Below the pieces are notes generated by a model. That model had not been told where the DNA came from. It saw only the letters and a list, made by a program, of their open reading frames with translations, and ran no database searches. This document shows positions 52,383-62,738 of a stretch of 64,000 nucleotides of DNA, in pieces. How positions within the stretch are numbered: the stretch's first letter is position 1; every line of letters begins with the position of its first letter. The stretch comes from Verrucomicrobiaceae bacterium (GTDB lineage Bacteria > Verrucomicrobiota > Verrucomicrobiia > Verrucomicrobiales > Verrucomicrobiaceae), in contig JAIXOU010000078.1 of NCBI GenBank assembly GCA_027486585.1, forward strand, positions 1 to 64,000. Direction: 5' to 3'. A program made the position numbers and the translations under genes.

Positions 52383-53672
52383 ATGAAATTCATTCCTGCC
52401 CTTGCTTTTCTTTTTGCCATCACGGCTTCTGCCAAAACTGATTGGAGCCGGTTTCGCGGTCCCAATGGAAGTGGTGTGGCGGATACTAAGGGCCTGCCGA
52501 CGGCGGTAACGGAGGAGACGACGCTGTGGAAAGTCGAACTAGGCAAGGGTTGGTCCTCTCCTGTGCTGTGGGAGGACAAGATTGTGGTCACTGCCGAAAC
52601 GGATGCTGGAAAGCGTGCAGTGATCATGCTGGATGCTAAAACAGGAAAAGAACTCTGGCGGCATGAAGAGAGCTTTGCCGAACATAAGAAACATAATTTT
52701 AACAGCTTTGCCAGTAGCTCGCCCTTTGTGGATGCAGAGCGCATTTACATCAATTGGAGCACTGGCACCACGATTCAGGCCTTGGCGCTGGACCACGCAG
52801 GGAAAGTGCTTTGGAGGAATGAGCATGTGGCCGATTACATCCATGAGCACGGCACCGGTATCTCGCCCATCGTGGTGGATGGCGTGGTGATTGTACGCAG
52901 TGAGTTTGATTGGCAGCGTGATGGCAAAGTCTATACGGAAGATCCAGCGCAGCAGGCCTGGAAGGCTTGCATCGTTGGCCTGGATGCGAAATCAGGGAAG
53001 CAACTCTGGAAAGATGACCTGCCGAACTGTCTGAATACCTTTTCAACACCCGTGGTTCATGTGAGAGCTGACGGCAAAAACGAAGTGATTTGCACCAATA
53101 ACGCCAGTGGTGTGATGGGCATTGATCCGACGACAGGAAAGAAGAATTGGCAGCATAACCCTGGCTTCACTCAGCGCAGTTTGGGTTCAGGTGTTCTTCA
53201 GGACGGACGCTATTTCTGCACCTTCGGCACTGGCGGTGGCGTGAAGGAGTTTGCGGCCATCGATGTCAGTGGTGCTGAGCCAAAACCCGTGCCTTTTGAG
53301 TTTAGCAAAGGTCTGCCCTATGTGCCGTCTCCATTGGTCATGGATGGACTGATGTATCTGCTAGGCGATGGTGGTATCTTGAAGTTGGTAGACTTTAAAA
53401 CGGGCAAACAGCTTTACGAAGAGAGGCTTAATGGCAGCGCAGGAAGCAGTAAGTTTTTCAGCAGTCCTGTGGCAGGTGACGGTAAATTTTATGCCGGTAG
53501 CCAGCAGGGAGATTTGATCGTTGTGAAGGCCGGACCGAAGTTTGAGCAACTCAGTGCCAGCAAGCTGGATAGCCCAATCAACGCGAGCCCAGCCATTGGT
53601 GAGGGCCGCCTCTATGTCCGCACTGAGAAAATGCTCTGGTGCATCGGCAGCGGCAAACAGCCCGTGCCGTAG
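52383..53672 (+). CDS. PQQ-like beta-propeller protein
   Basis: 429 residues from ATG at 52383 (MKFIPALAFLFAITASA, signal peptide). The chain has repeated tryptophan-docking blades: DWSRFRGPNGSGVAD at the start, LWKVELGKGWSSPVLWEDKI, MLDAKTGKELWRHEE, GLDAKSGKQLWKDDLP, GIDPTTGKKNWQHN. Verrucomicrobial/planctomycete PQQ-repeat proteins of this sort usually lack a proven cofactor and may be scaffolds or dehydrogenases. Last gene of the plus-strand carbohydrate region. Confidence 0.85.
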   Translation: MKFIPALAFLFAITASAKTDWSRFRGPNGSGVADTKGLPTAVTEETTLWKVELGKGWSSPVLWEDKIVVTAETDAGKRAVIMLDAKTGKELWRHEESFAEHKKHNFNSFASSSPFVDAERIYINWSTGTTIQALALDHAGKVLWRNEHVADYIHEHGTGISPIVVDGVVIVRSEFDWQRDGKVYTEDPAQQAWKACIVGLDAKSGKQLWKDDLPNCLNTFSTPVVHVRADGKNEVICTNNASGVMGIDPTTGKKNWQHNPGFTQRSLGSGVLQDGRYFCTFGTGGGVKEFAAIDVSGAEPKPVPFEFSKGLPYVPSPLVMDGLMYLLGDGGILKLVDFKTGKQLYEERLNGSAGSSKFFSSPVAGDGKFYAGSQQGDLIVVKAGPKFEQLSASKLDSPINASPAIGEGRLYVRTEKMLWCIGSGKQPVP

Positions 53673-53848
53673 GATGGGAATGTTCGGCTGGAAAGCGTGC
53701 TGATCATACCCACCATCTAATCGCCGAATTTCCCGTCCGGTTTGGAGGCGTCGAAGGCTCAGTGGACACCACACCTCCAAAGAAACTCGGGAAGGTTGTT
53801 GGCCAGATCCAGTGCAAGAACACACTTAGCGCATCAACCGTTCCCAAG

Positions 53849-54499
53849 CTACAGTTGGGTGGCCCATCGCAAAGATGCACATGGTTCCCCGCGTTTCCAC
53901 ACAACCCAGCATTCGGGTGGACTTGCCTGGCGATTGATCGGGCGGAAGAGTTGCACCTCAAAAGCCCGTGAGGGCAGTGCAGAGGCCCATTCGGTGATCG
54001 CGCGTTGCTCGTCGCTACCACCCTCATGGCCAGGATAGACAGCAACAGTGAGGAGTCCACTAGGTGCCAGCATCTCCAAGGCCACGGAGAGGGCTTGGAG
54101 GGTGGTCGTTGTCTGTGTGATGACCGTTTTATCGGAGCCGGGCAGGTAGCCGAGGTTAAACATGATGGCATTTATCTTTCCATGCCATTCCGCGGGTAGA
54201 TGATCCCTCATGGTCTCATGGCCGGCATGAATCACGTGTGCATTGGAAACACCTGCTTCGTTGAGCCGCCTCTTGGTTTCAGCCACAGCTGCTTCTTGCA
54301 GGTCGAAGGCCCAAATGCAGCCGGATTCGCCGACGAGACGTGAGAGAAAGAGGGTGTCGTGACCATTGCCAGCGGTGGCGTCCACGGCTGCATCTCCCGT
54401 TTTCAGTCGATCAGCCATGAGTAGCTGAGCCCAGCCAACGGCGGAAGGTAGGCCGCCGGTGGAGCTGGCTAGTCGAGGAAGGGTCGGGATCTCATTCAT
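53849..54499 (-). CDS. mnmM: Class I SAM methyltransferase, MnmM/YtqB-like
   Basis: 216 residues, cytoplasmic. SAM motif VDATAGNGHDTLFLSRLVG at 39-57, then FNLGYLPGSDK, the highly specific motif of the YtqB/MnmM family, and VAVYPGHEGGSDE. Family members methylate the wobble uridine (nm5s2U34 to mnm5s2U34) of tRNAs. It is isolated between a convergent propeller gene and a divergent dehydrogenase. The symbol is by family, not verified. Confidence 0.85.
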   Translation of the reverse strand: MNEIPTLPRLASSTGGLPSAVGWAQLLMADRLKTGDAAVDATAGNGHDTLFLSRLVGESGCIWAFDLQEAAVAETKRRLNEAGVSNAHVIHAGHETMRDHLPAEWHGKINAIMFNLGYLPGSDKTVITQTTTTLQALSVALEMLAPSGLLTVAVYPGHEGGSDEQRAITEWASALPSRAFEVQLFRPINRQASPPECWVVWKRGEPCASLRWATQL

Positions 54500-54636
54500 G
54501 CGTTTGACGAAACGGTTGTTTTGGCGATTCCCAATACCGACGATTATGGGGATGTCTATTGGTTGAGATTTTTTCTCTTTTGCAACGTTATTTGGTGTTG
54601 CCGATGACGTGTTCCTTGGCGCATTCTCGATCTTCT

Positions 54637-55824
54637 ATGAAGTTAACTACACTCGCCGCTCTGGCTCTCGCTCTTTGTTTCAATGATACCGCCGCTGCTG
54701 CGGATGCGGTGAAGCTGACTCGTCTCTATGAGAAGATCGAGACGAAATGGCCGATTGCAGTGGCCATCGCACCGGATGGATCTGGGCGTGAATTTTTAGC
54801 ACTTCAACGTGGCCAGATTCTGATTTTGCCCAAGGACACGTCTAGCGCGGAAGCCAAGGTCTTTTTGGATCTCGCTTCCCACAATATGGAAGCTGTGAAT
54901 GGGAAGTTTGAGGAGGGTTTGAATGGCTTTGCGTTTCATCCGAAGTTTAAAGACAACGGCCTTTTTTACCTTTGCTACACGCAGCAGAAACCGAAGCGAC
55001 TCATCATCACTGAGATGAAGGTAGAGGGTGATAAAGCAGACGAAAAAACGGAGCGTGTGCTGCTGGAGATCCCGTTGATCAACTGGAATCATCATGGTGG
55101 AAACATTGTCTTTGGCCCGGATGGCTTTCTTTACATCGGCGTGGGAGATACCTCGAAGCGCAATGACGAGAAGCGCATGTCCCAGCTCACCGCAGTCATG
55201 GTAGGTAAGGTGTTGCGCATCGATGTGGATAGCCGCGAGTATCATGGAGCCTACGGCATCCCAGCCAGCAATCCCTTTGCCGATGGTGTGGACGCGCTGC
55301 CGCAGATCTATGCGTATGGCATTCGTAACCCTTGGGGCATGAGCTTCGATGCCAAAGGTCATCTTTGGCTCGCGGATGTGGGTCAGGATCTTTGGGAAGA
55401 GATCAACTGGATTACTGCCGGTGGTGACTATGGCTGGAGTTTCCGTGAAGGCGCGCGCCAGTTTCCATTACGTATCGATGCGCCACCAGCTGAGGCTAAA
55501 TTGATTGATCCCATTTTTGAATACAATCATGGTGATGGCTTGAGCATCACGGGCGGAATCGTTTATACAGGCAAAGGACATGCGGATCTTGTTGGACAGT
55601 ATGTTTATGGTGACTTTGTGATCGGCAAGATCTGGTCTCTACGCGCCAATGATGAGGGTAAAGTGGAAAGTAATACCCTTCTCTATACCAGCCCGCAGAC
55701 CGCTGGCGATAACCCCAAGAAAAAGCCAAGTGTGCTGGTGAAGCCCACGGCCTTTTGTGCCAATGCTGAAGGCGAGATTCTCGTGTTGGACTGGAATGGC
55801 GCGATTTATCGCATGGATAAGTAA
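54637..55824 (+). CDS. Soluble aldose/sorbosone-type dehydrogenase (PQQ-dependent sugar dehydrogenase family)
   Basis: 395 residues from ATG at 54637 (MKLTTLAALALALCFNDTAA, signal peptide); an earlier start at 54559 is unlikely. Six-bladed propeller of the GSDH family: FEEGLNGFAFHPKFKDN, NWNHHGGNIVFGPDGFLYIG, YAYGIRNPWGMSFD, LWLADVGQDLWEEIN. The conserved His of GSDH active sites (NHHGGN) is present. It oxidises sugars in the periplasm with PQQ; the host must make or import PQQ. Its stop codon is immediately adjacent to the convergent stop of ilvD (no base between). Confidence 0.88.
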   Translation: MKLTTLAALALALCFNDTAAAADAVKLTRLYEKIETKWPIAVAIAPDGSGREFLALQRGQILILPKDTSSAEAKVFLDLASHNMEAVNGKFEEGLNGFAFHPKFKDNGLFYLCYTQQKPKRLIITEMKVEGDKADEKTERVLLEIPLINWNHHGGNIVFGPDGFLYIGVGDTSKRNDEKRMSQLTAVMVGKVLRIDVDSREYHGAYGIPASNPFADGVDALPQIYAYGIRNPWGMSFDAKGHLWLADVGQDLWEEINWITAGGDYGWSFREGARQFPLRIDAPPAEAKLIDPIFEYNHGDGLSITGGIVYTGKGHADLVGQYVYGDFVIGKIWSLRANDEGKVESNTLLYTSPQTAGDNPKKKPSVLVKPTAFCANAEGEILVLDWNGAIYRMDK

Positions 55825-57498
55825 TCAGCGATCTCGCAACACCCAGGCCGAGACACAGCCATCATGCGCTTGAGCAGCGGTGGCTGCAAAGTCCGCCAAG
55901 TAGCCGCGACCGTATTGGGTTTTTGGCCATGATGACGAGCGTGTAGTGAGGTCAGCATGGAGATGGATGGTGCCTTTGAGAAGGTCGAATTCGATCTCAT
56001 CGCCATCTTGAATCGCTGCGATGGGGCCGCCGACGGCAGCTTCGGGCGAGCAGTGAATGCCCATGACTCCGTGAGAGACCCCAGAGACGCGACCGTCAGA
56101 GAGAAAGGCCACTTTGCCGTCTAGCTCTGGCACGGCCAGGGCAGCGCTGGCCACAAGGAGCTCGGGCATCCCTGCGGCAATGGGTCCGACACCGCGCAAT
56201 ACGACGAAATGGCCAGGCTTGATTTTGCCTTGGGCCGCGGCTTCTGAGACATCTGTGACTTTGTCAAAGCAGATGGCTTTGCCTGTGAACTGAGGATTCA
56301 GTCTAGAGGAGACTTTAAAGACCATGCCGTGCGGAGCCAGATTGCCAAAACAGATCTGGATGTCGGCGTAATCTTTGAAGGGGCGGCCAAGGGGCGCGAT
56401 GAGCTCCTGTCCCTCGGGCACATCGGGGCAGTGAGCGACGTTTTCTGCGAGAGTCTGCCCTGTTACCGTGATGCATGACCCATCCAGCAGACCAGCTTTG
56501 AGGAAATGTCGCAGCAGCATGGCCGTGCCGCCGATGCGATGCAGATCTGCCATGGTGCCTCGACCCCGTGGAGCAAAGTTACAATAGACGGGCGTGCGGC
56601 GGCAGATTTCCTGAGCATCACGCAGAGTGAAGTCCACCCCTGCCTCATGGGCCAGCGCCAGAATGTGCAGCACGCCATTGGTGGAGCCGCCCATGGCTGC
56701 GATGGCGGTCATGGCATTGGTGATCGCGGCCTTGGTTAGGATGTCACGCGGGCGCAAATTGAGCTCTAGCAAACGGCGCATGGCTTGTCCGACACGGAGA
56801 CAGTCCGCCTTTTTAGCATCGTCCACGGCTGGGATGGAAGAGGTGTCAGGCAAGCTGAGCCCCATGGCTTCTAGCGCGATTCCCCAGGTATTGAAAGAAG
56901 CCGCGATGCCACAGCCACCAGCGCCTGGGCAGGCGGCGCGGATGATTTTTTCGGACTCGTCAAAGCTCATTGTGCCGCTGTTTGACTGGGCTTGGGAGTC
57001 ATAGGCATCCAGAATCGTGATGTCTTTGCCCATGTGGCAGCCGGGTAGGATACTGCCACCATTGACTACAAGCCCGTGGCAGTTCATGCGGGCAAGCGCC
57101 ATGGCAAATGCGGGTCCGTTTTTATCACAATGATGCAGGCCGATCATGCCGTCGTAACGGTGTGAGCTACAGATCATCTCGGCTCCATTGGCCATGATGT
57201 TGCGAGAAACAAGGGAAGCTGCTCCACCCTCGTGGCCTTGAGTGATGTTATCGCTCACCGGACTGACTCCAAAGGGGAAGGCGATCATGCCCGCTTCTTC
57301 ACAGCCTTGGCGGATGAGTTGGGCCAGTTCATGAGCACGCAGATTGCAGAGATTGCCGTCTAAAAGAGGCGTCGCGATACCGATTTGAGCTTTATCAAAG
57401 TCCGCTTCCTGAAAGCCAAGCCCCCAGTAAAAAGATTTCACGCCACGCTGCCAGCCATGCGTGAGAGAAGATGAGTTCCAGTTCAGTTTTTCCGCCAT
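55825..57498 (-). CDS. ilvD: Dihydroxy-acid dehydratase
   Basis: 557 residues with start at 57498 (MAEKLNWNSSSLTHGW). A longer frame to 57612 would overlap the 3' part of the RNase P RNA gene, so it is rejected. IlvD/Edd family: GVSPVSDNITQGHEGG, NGGSILPGCHMG and RAACPGAGGCGIAASFNTWG carry the Fe-S cysteines, and C-terminal DGRVSGVSHGVMG fits. It normally dehydrates 2,3-dihydroxy-isovalerate in valine/isoleucine synthesis. A sugar-acid dehydratase role (as in arabonate or xylonate pathways) is possible since no ilv genes are near. Confidence 0.85.
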   Translation of the reverse strand: MAEKLNWNSSSLTHGWQRGVKSFYWGLGFQEADFDKAQIGIATPLLDGNLCNLRAHELAQLIRQGCEEAGMIAFPFGVSPVSDNITQGHEGGAASLVSRNIMANGAEMICSSHRYDGMIGLHHCDKNGPAFAMALARMNCHGLVVNGGSILPGCHMGKDITILDAYDSQAQSNSGTMSFDESEKIIRAACPGAGGCGIAASFNTWGIALEAMGLSLPDTSSIPAVDDAKKADCLRVGQAMRRLLELNLRPRDILTKAAITNAMTAIAAMGGSTNGVLHILALAHEAGVDFTLRDAQEICRRTPVYCNFAPRGRGTMADLHRIGGTAMLLRHFLKAGLLDGSCITVTGQTLAENVAHCPDVPEGQELIAPLGRPFKDYADIQICFGNLAPHGMVFKVSSRLNPQFTGKAICFDKVTDVSEAAAQGKIKPGHFVVLRGVGPIAAGMPELLVASAALAVPELDGKVAFLSDGRVSGVSHGVMGIHCSPEAAVGGPIAAIQDGDEIEFDLLKGTIHLHADLTTRSSSWPKTQYGRGYLADFAATAAQAHDGCVSAWVLRDR

Positions 57499-57550
57499 AA
57501 GAGGCCGCGATAGTAGCCGCCGAGGTGTAATTACCAACAGAAAAAGTAAA

Positions 57551-57994
<444 letters not shown>

Positions 57995-58000
57995 GTTTTT

Positions 58001-58028
58001 AGATTAAGCAGGCAAATGAAGATTCCAA
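58001..58028 (-). promoter_or_regulatory. Likely promoter of rnpB
   Basis: On the minus strand, TTGGAA (58028-58023) and TAATCT (58006-58001) are 16 bases apart, and the -10 ends about 6-7 bases before the P1 helix start. A moderate match to sigma-70 consensus, with distance in favour. Confidence 0.5.
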
Positions 58029-58092
58029 CTGGGAAATTCCACAGCAGGGAAACAAAAACCGCACTCGCCTTTTGGAGTGTGATGGATTAAAA

Positions 58093-58371
58093 ATGAGCAT
58101 GATCACGACACTTAGCGCTGACCTTACCACCCCTATCCCAGAGACTCTGGCTCGCTTGCTCGACCTGCGTCCAGGAGTTCAGCTAGACTGGCAGGCAGAT
58201 GAAAACGAAACCGTCATTCATGTGAAAGTGGCCGAGCCCAGCCGTGAGGAGCTTGTCATGCGTTTGCATGAACTAGGCCGTAAACACAAAAAGGCAGGAC
58301 AAGATGCCGTCGGCGACTTGATCCGCGAACGTGAGCTAGACGATGAGCTCAGAAGCCGTGTTCTAGAATGA
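58093..58371 (+). CDS. VapB-type antitoxin (AbrB/MazE-like)
   Basis: 92 residues from ATG at 58093 (a second ATG at 58099). The N-terminal half TLSADLTTPIPETLARLLDL followed by LDWQADENETVIHVK is an AbrB/SpoVT swapped-hairpin-like DNA-binding fold; the C-terminal half is charged, helical and suited to toxin binding. It overlaps the PIN toxin gene by four bases (ATGA). Likely antitoxin and autoregulator. Confidence 0.75.
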   Translation: MSMITTLSADLTTPIPETLARLLDLRPGVQLDWQADENETVIHVKVAEPSREELVMRLHELGRKHKKAGQDAVGDLIRERELDDELRSRVLE

Positions 58372-58787
58372 GTGCCTCTGTTACCCATGTTTTGGATACT
58401 TCAGCACTGCTGGCCTATTATCTCAAAGAGAATGGCTGGGACTTAGTGCATCAGCTTATCTTTGATGAGACATGCCAATTGCGTGTCAGCTCTGGGACTT
58501 GGCTTGAGTTTCATGTTCGCCTATCTAATTTAACTTCTGACACGGCTCAGCGCGCCGAAGCTATGGAGCTTTACCGTGCTCTATTAGGCGAAGGCATCCC
58601 AGTCGATGATGCAATTGCAGCCCATGCTTATCATCTCCGACAGACTGCGGCTTCTCGGTTGCCAAACATGGACGCCTTAATTGCAGCTACAGCCGCAGTA
58701 AACGGAGCCATCTTGGTACATCGTGATCCTCACATGGCAGGCATTCCGATCTCAACCTTGCCGCAAATGGTCCTGCCAAACAAATAG
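58368..58787 (+). CDS. VapC-type PIN-domain toxin
   Basis: 139 residues. PIN acidic residues: LDTSALLAYYLKE (first Asp), WLEF (Glu), NMDALIAATAAV (Asp) and VHRDPHM (Asp), all present, so an Mg2+-dependent RNase that probably cuts initiator or other tRNA is expected. It starts within the antitoxin's stop codon. Complete length for VapC. Confidence 0.9.
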   Translation: MSASVTHVLDTSALLAYYLKENGWDLVHQLIFDETCQLRVSSGTWLEFHVRLSNLTSDTAQRAEAMELYRALLGEGIPVDDAIAAHAYHLRQTAASRLPNMDALIAATAAVNGAILVHRDPHMAGIPISTLPQMVLPNK

Positions 58788-58887
58788 GGTCTTCAAATCG
58801 CATAATTCTGTTCTCGACGGACTGAAATGAATATCCGTTGAAAATGATACCACATCGAAATCAAAGTGTTTCAGACGGTGTGGTGAG

Positions 58888-61401
58888 TCACTCCAATTTG
58901 ACGACACCGGCATCATCACAATGCGTCGTTATCATACGTGCTCGTGAGATCCGCCGAGTTTCCTTGTCTAGCGTGACTTCCAGCAGGGCACCATGGCTCC
59001 ATTGTGCGTCTGGGCCCGGTCCGTCAAAGACGGTGTTTCCCAGTGAATAGGCTAGGCAGCTGCTGGGGTCATGGTCTAGCCGCTGCACGACATGTGGCCC
59101 AGAACCCACGATGAGGTCTGCGCCTGAGTCCAGCATTTCTGAAGCGAGACGCACCTGGCGCTCATTGGGTTCTAAGCTGTGCTCCGTGCCCCAGTGTGGC
59201 ATCACGATCACCCAGTCAGCCCGTTTGCGGGCCTGCTGGATTCTAGACATGAGTTCCGCAGGCTCTGGCAGCAGGCTGTCGTCCCATCCGATTAAAGCCA
59301 GACGGCAATCTGTGATCGAGAGGAATTCAGTGTCAGCACGCAGCACGCGAAGACCTGATTTCTGCAAAATAGAGATCGTGTTCATCAGGCCATCCTTACC
59401 GAGGTCAAGAGCGTGATTGTTCGCTAAACTCAGAGTTGTAATGCCAGCTGAGTGCAGGCAATGAGACGCCTCAATGGGAGCTACAAGCTGAAGGCGTTTA
59501 CCTTGGAATGATTCGGATTTTTCAGAGATGACGCATTCCAAATTTCCCAAGACCACATCAGCTTTGGCGAAAATGGGTTTTAAATGGATGAGCGGATTTT
59601 GACCTTGTTGGATTTTTTCCCCGATCGTGCGGCCTAGCATGAGATCGCCAGTGAAGACCAGTTTGAGAGGCTTCTTCGGCCTCTTGACCTGCATCAGTTG
59701 TGCTTTTGGTCTGCCTTTTTGAAGTGCTGCATAGGTCAATAGCTCTGGCCGTTTTTCGAGGTGGTGCACGCAGATGTCCTCTGCATTCAGTTTGCCAAGA
59801 GGCGGCCGATCTTCCCAAATGGCGGCCAGGTGGGTGTCGAGATGTAGCAGCGTCGCGCCGTCTGCTTGGATGTCGGACGTAGGTTGAAGATAGGGCAGCA
59901 CATCCTTTGGGCTGCCCCAGGGCATATAAAAGCCTTCCGCACGCAGGCCTTGAGAGATGAAGTTGGCACAATCAGCTCCCCAGCCTGTTTCTGGGCCAGT
60001 GCGCCAGCTTCGTCTGAGGATTCTGGAATCAAAGAGGTAGGGAAGTCCAAACTGCTCACTCCAGGCTGCACGGGCACCCTGAGTGCCTTTGGCTTTGACA
60101 CAAACAGTCACGCTTGGAGTTCTCCAAGTTTGACCATCTCTTGTGATCTCTGCTAGGACTTCGACCGTTCCGCATTTTAAAACAGGATCGAGGAAGGGCA
60201 CCAAGGCGGTTTGTGGCAGCGTCTTCATGGCAGGTCCGTCCGTCAGCGGCTTCAAAATATGCCGTAGCCACCGCGGTGTCTTACTGGCAAAGCCAAAGTC
60301 CGCGTGGCTCAGCCGATAAGTATCTGTTTCTGCACATTTCGTTAGCCAGCGGACATGGGCGCCGACGGGATCTGGTTTGATCTGCAAGATAGCATTACCG
60401 TCTAATTCTAGTCCATAGCTGCCATCTGGGCGCTGAGGGATGTCAATCAGCTGGAGGTGAGGGAGAAACGGATCTCCAGCCCAGCTTTCAAGTAGATCGC
60501 GTGCTTTCTGTGGATCATGCGTGACATTGTCCGCATCCCAGTGCTGTAAAAGTAGGCTTCGCAAAAAAGGCCCCGCTTGATCGAGTTCCAGTGCTGGTAG
60601 AGTCTCCCCTTTTCTCACGAGTAGCTGGGCCATCAGAGACCGATCTGGACCTGTTTTTGCAAAGGGTTCAAAACTCACCCTAGCCTGTGGCACTCGCCAA
60701 ACGGTATCCAAGAATAAACCTGTGAGCATTTCCGCCTGAGCAGCACTTTTCAAATAGGGAGATGAAATAGCAGCCGTCACATCGACAAGACCACGAAGTC
60801 TGAGTAGCGTGCCCATCACACGATCAACGGCTGGAGCCAGTTCGGCATCAGCCATGGCAGCAAAGAAATCCAGATCAACGCTGGCCACGATGCGCCGCTC
60901 CTGCGGCCATGTGGTCGCTTCTTTTTCCAAAGATTCCATATCGAGCACTCGATAACGCTGAGCCAAAGAGCCAGCCTCTCGCGGTAGAGCTTCCTGGTGT
61001 CCGTCTAGATACTGCCGTGCTTCTTGTTCCAGTTCATGGGCTTCACCCGCCTGTAATTTAAGTTTCGGCACCCAGATGACTTCAGCTATAGGAGCAGGCA
61101 TCAGTGGCTCCAGCCAGTTATAGCACTGAATGACTCCCTTTGCCCTCCAGCGGGCTAACATCTCAGATCTGATTTTTAATGTCGGGCCTTTGCGCACAGC
61201 CGTTCTGATCTCATCCGAGTTGGCGATGCTGCTCGCATCATTATGCGCATCCAGCAGGATCAGGGTGTGCGCCTCCTTCAGCGGTAGAGTCTCGATCAAA
61301 TGATAAAAAGCCCCTGCATGCGATTCCTCCAGATGCACTGGCAGTTGCGCTGCAGAGTCCAGGCACAAAATCAGTATAGCGACGATGACGGCTGGCCTCA
61401 T
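58888..61401 (-). CDS. Three-domain secreted protein: UPF0489-like + amidase-like + CapA
   Basis: 837 residues with a signal peptide (about 1-18). N-terminal UPF0489-like (arginase-fold) domain with metal-ligand patterns D51-x-H53-x-D55 and D176-x-D178. After a beta-rich spacer, an amidase/NlpC-like domain with catalytic Cys478 (GWGADCANF) and His524 (LHLDTHLAAIW). From about 580 a CapA metallophosphatase-like domain: VFTGDLMLGR, VLGNLECVIS, SLANNHALDLG, MPHWGTEH and VGSGPHVVQ. CapA domains act in poly-gamma-glutamate and related envelope chemistry; UPF0489 includes peptide arginases. It overlaps its upstream gene by four bases (ATGA). Confidence 0.82.
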   Translation of the reverse strand: MRPAVIVAILILCLDSAAQLPVHLEESHAGAFYHLIETLPLKEAHTLILLDAHNDASSIANSDEIRTAVRKGPTLKIRSEMLARWRAKGVIQCYNWLEPLMPAPIAEVIWVPKLKLQAGEAHELEQEARQYLDGHQEALPREAGSLAQRYRVLDMESLEKEATTWPQERRIVASVDLDFFAAMADAELAPAVDRVMGTLLRLRGLVDVTAAISSPYLKSAAQAEMLTGLFLDTVWRVPQARVSFEPFAKTGPDRSLMAQLLVRKGETLPALELDQAGPFLRSLLLQHWDADNVTHDPQKARDLLESWAGDPFLPHLQLIDIPQRPDGSYGLELDGNAILQIKPDPVGAHVRWLTKCAETDTYRLSHADFGFASKTPRWLRHILKPLTDGPAMKTLPQTALVPFLDPVLKCGTVEVLAEITRDGQTWRTPSVTVCVKAKGTQGARAAWSEQFGLPYLFDSRILRRSWRTGPETGWGADCANFISQGLRAEGFYMPWGSPKDVLPYLQPTSDIQADGATLLHLDTHLAAIWEDRPPLGKLNAEDICVHHLEKRPELLTYAALQKGRPKAQLMQVKRPKKPLKLVFTGDLMLGRTIGEKIQQGQNPLIHLKPIFAKADVVLGNLECVISEKSESFQGKRLQLVAPIEASHCLHSAGITTLSLANNHALDLGKDGLMNTISILQKSGLRVLRADTEFLSITDCRLALIGWDDSLLPEPAELMSRIQQARKRADWVIVMPHWGTEHSLEPNERQVRLASEMLDSGADLIVGSGPHVVQRLDHDPSSCLAYSLGNTVFDGPGPDAQWSHGALLEVTLDKETRRISRARMITTHCDDAGVVKLE

Positions 61402-62738
61402 CTTATGGGGCCGATCACCGGGGCTTTACTCAGGGGCTGAATTAGCATGACCTGACTGATGGAAGTGTCGCTGAATTGCAGGCCAGGATAAACTTTTGCG
61501 ATGGTGAGTTTGACGGATTTTACCAGTTCGCCGCCAGTCGATAGATCAAAGAAAAACATTTCCCGCTGCAAATATTCATCGGGTATTTTGACTCTGTTTG
61601 CTTTGCCGCCATTCACACTCACGTCCAGCTCAGCTGGGCGGCTATTGGCATAGTAAAGTTCGGCGGATTTGGCGTAACCATTCACGATCCCGATCTTTTT
61701 TACTGGAGAGGCCTTCTTGAGCGTCAGAGTGATCGACTCGCCCACACCATCTCCACTAACGCCCTCTGCCCAGGCTGTTTCACGGCCTTGGCTGACATTG
61801 GGTGGTTGGTAGTTGAGTGTTTCGGTGTCCACTAAACTTGAAGAAGCTGTGGCCACATAATCATCCCGCTGAAACTCCCACTTGCCTCCGCTCTTCTCGC
61901 CCGTTTTCGGGTTTCTCTTTGCATTGAATCCAACATACTGGCCGATCCATTGAGTTTCTTCTCCCGTCGTATCAACGGCTGGAGAAAAGCTATATCCAGG
62001 TCTGGTGATGATAACGAGGTCGTCCTCCAGAGTTGGCTCGAAGTCCGTGAAACTCCAAGTGTAGGTGCTGCCTTCTAGTGTGAATCTCTTGGGATGGCTA
62101 AGGCTGATCTGACCTGCTGGCACGGATACATTTCGAATCTTCACGATCCCTTGACCAATGGGGCCATGCCAAGCACCAGCAGCTGAGAAAAGGTAGGTGA
62201 GAGAAAGTGGCTCAGCGTCACCATTGTCAGAGATCGAAAAATCCGAATAGTAATACGGGTTCCGATATTTAACTGAAATCTGCCGGGTTTGGCCTTCGGC
62301 AAACTCGATCTTCACGCGGTGCCACGAGTTCACAATCACGCCATGGGTCATGCTCCGTCTGCTCAGGTCCAGCTTATCATCAGTCTGCACGACCTTGATG
62401 GCTTTCCCGTCCACGGTGAGACTGAAGTTTTCCAGCTTCGGTTGCTTTGCAGTTGTTTCGCCTGAGGGGAGCGAAGATGTGATAGTCGTTGTCGCAATCG
62501 CGCTCGGAAAACCCGCCTCAATCTTGACCTTCTTGCCCGGATTGTGCAGGACATAGTCGATACGAATGTCCGCGTATTCGATGTGTAGATCGATCTCCAG
62601 ACGTTCTGAAAGCATCTCCACTTGATCAATGCCGATTGGCTGAAAAGCCCCCGTATGGCTGACTCCGGTGATGTAGCCGCCGCCATTGGCTAAAGCCAAA
62701 CTGGGTAGAAAGAGAAGGCAGAGAACAGTTTTCATCAT
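61398..62738 (-). CDS. Secreted protein with NADase-type glycan-binding-like C-terminus
   Basis: 446 residues, signal peptide about 1-17. The first 270 residues form a beta-rich domain (DUF4424-like appearance: IHIEYADIRIDYVLHNPG-type strands, KYRNPYYYSDF). The C-terminal part, with AWAEGVSGDGVGESITLTL and KIGIVNGYAKS, resembles the discoidin-like NADase-type glycan-binding domain. No catalytic motif. Its stop overlaps the start of the CapA fusion gene, and its start overlaps the stop of a small ORF, so it is translated as part of an operon. Confidence 0.7.
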   Translation of the reverse strand: MMKTVLCLLFLPSLALANGGGYITGVSHTGAFQPIGIDQVEMLSERLEIDLHIEYADIRIDYVLHNPGKKVKIEAGFPSAIATTTITSSLPSGETTAKQPKLENFSLTVDGKAIKVVQTDDKLDLSRRSMTHGVIVNSWHRVKIEFAEGQTRQISVKYRNPYYYSDFSISDNGDAEPLSLTYLFSAAGAWHGPIGQGIVKIRNVSVPAGQISLSHPKRFTLEGSTYTWSFTDFEPTLEDDLVIITRPGYSFSPAVDTTGEETQWIGQYVGFNAKRNPKTGEKSGGKWEFQRDDYVATASSSLVDTETLNYQPPNVSQGRETAWAEGVSGDGVGESITLTLKKASPVKKIGIVNGYAKSAELYYANSRPAELDVSVNGGKANRVKIPDEYLQREMFFFDLSTGGELVKSVKLTIAKVYPGLQFSDTSISQVMLIQPLSKAPVIGPIR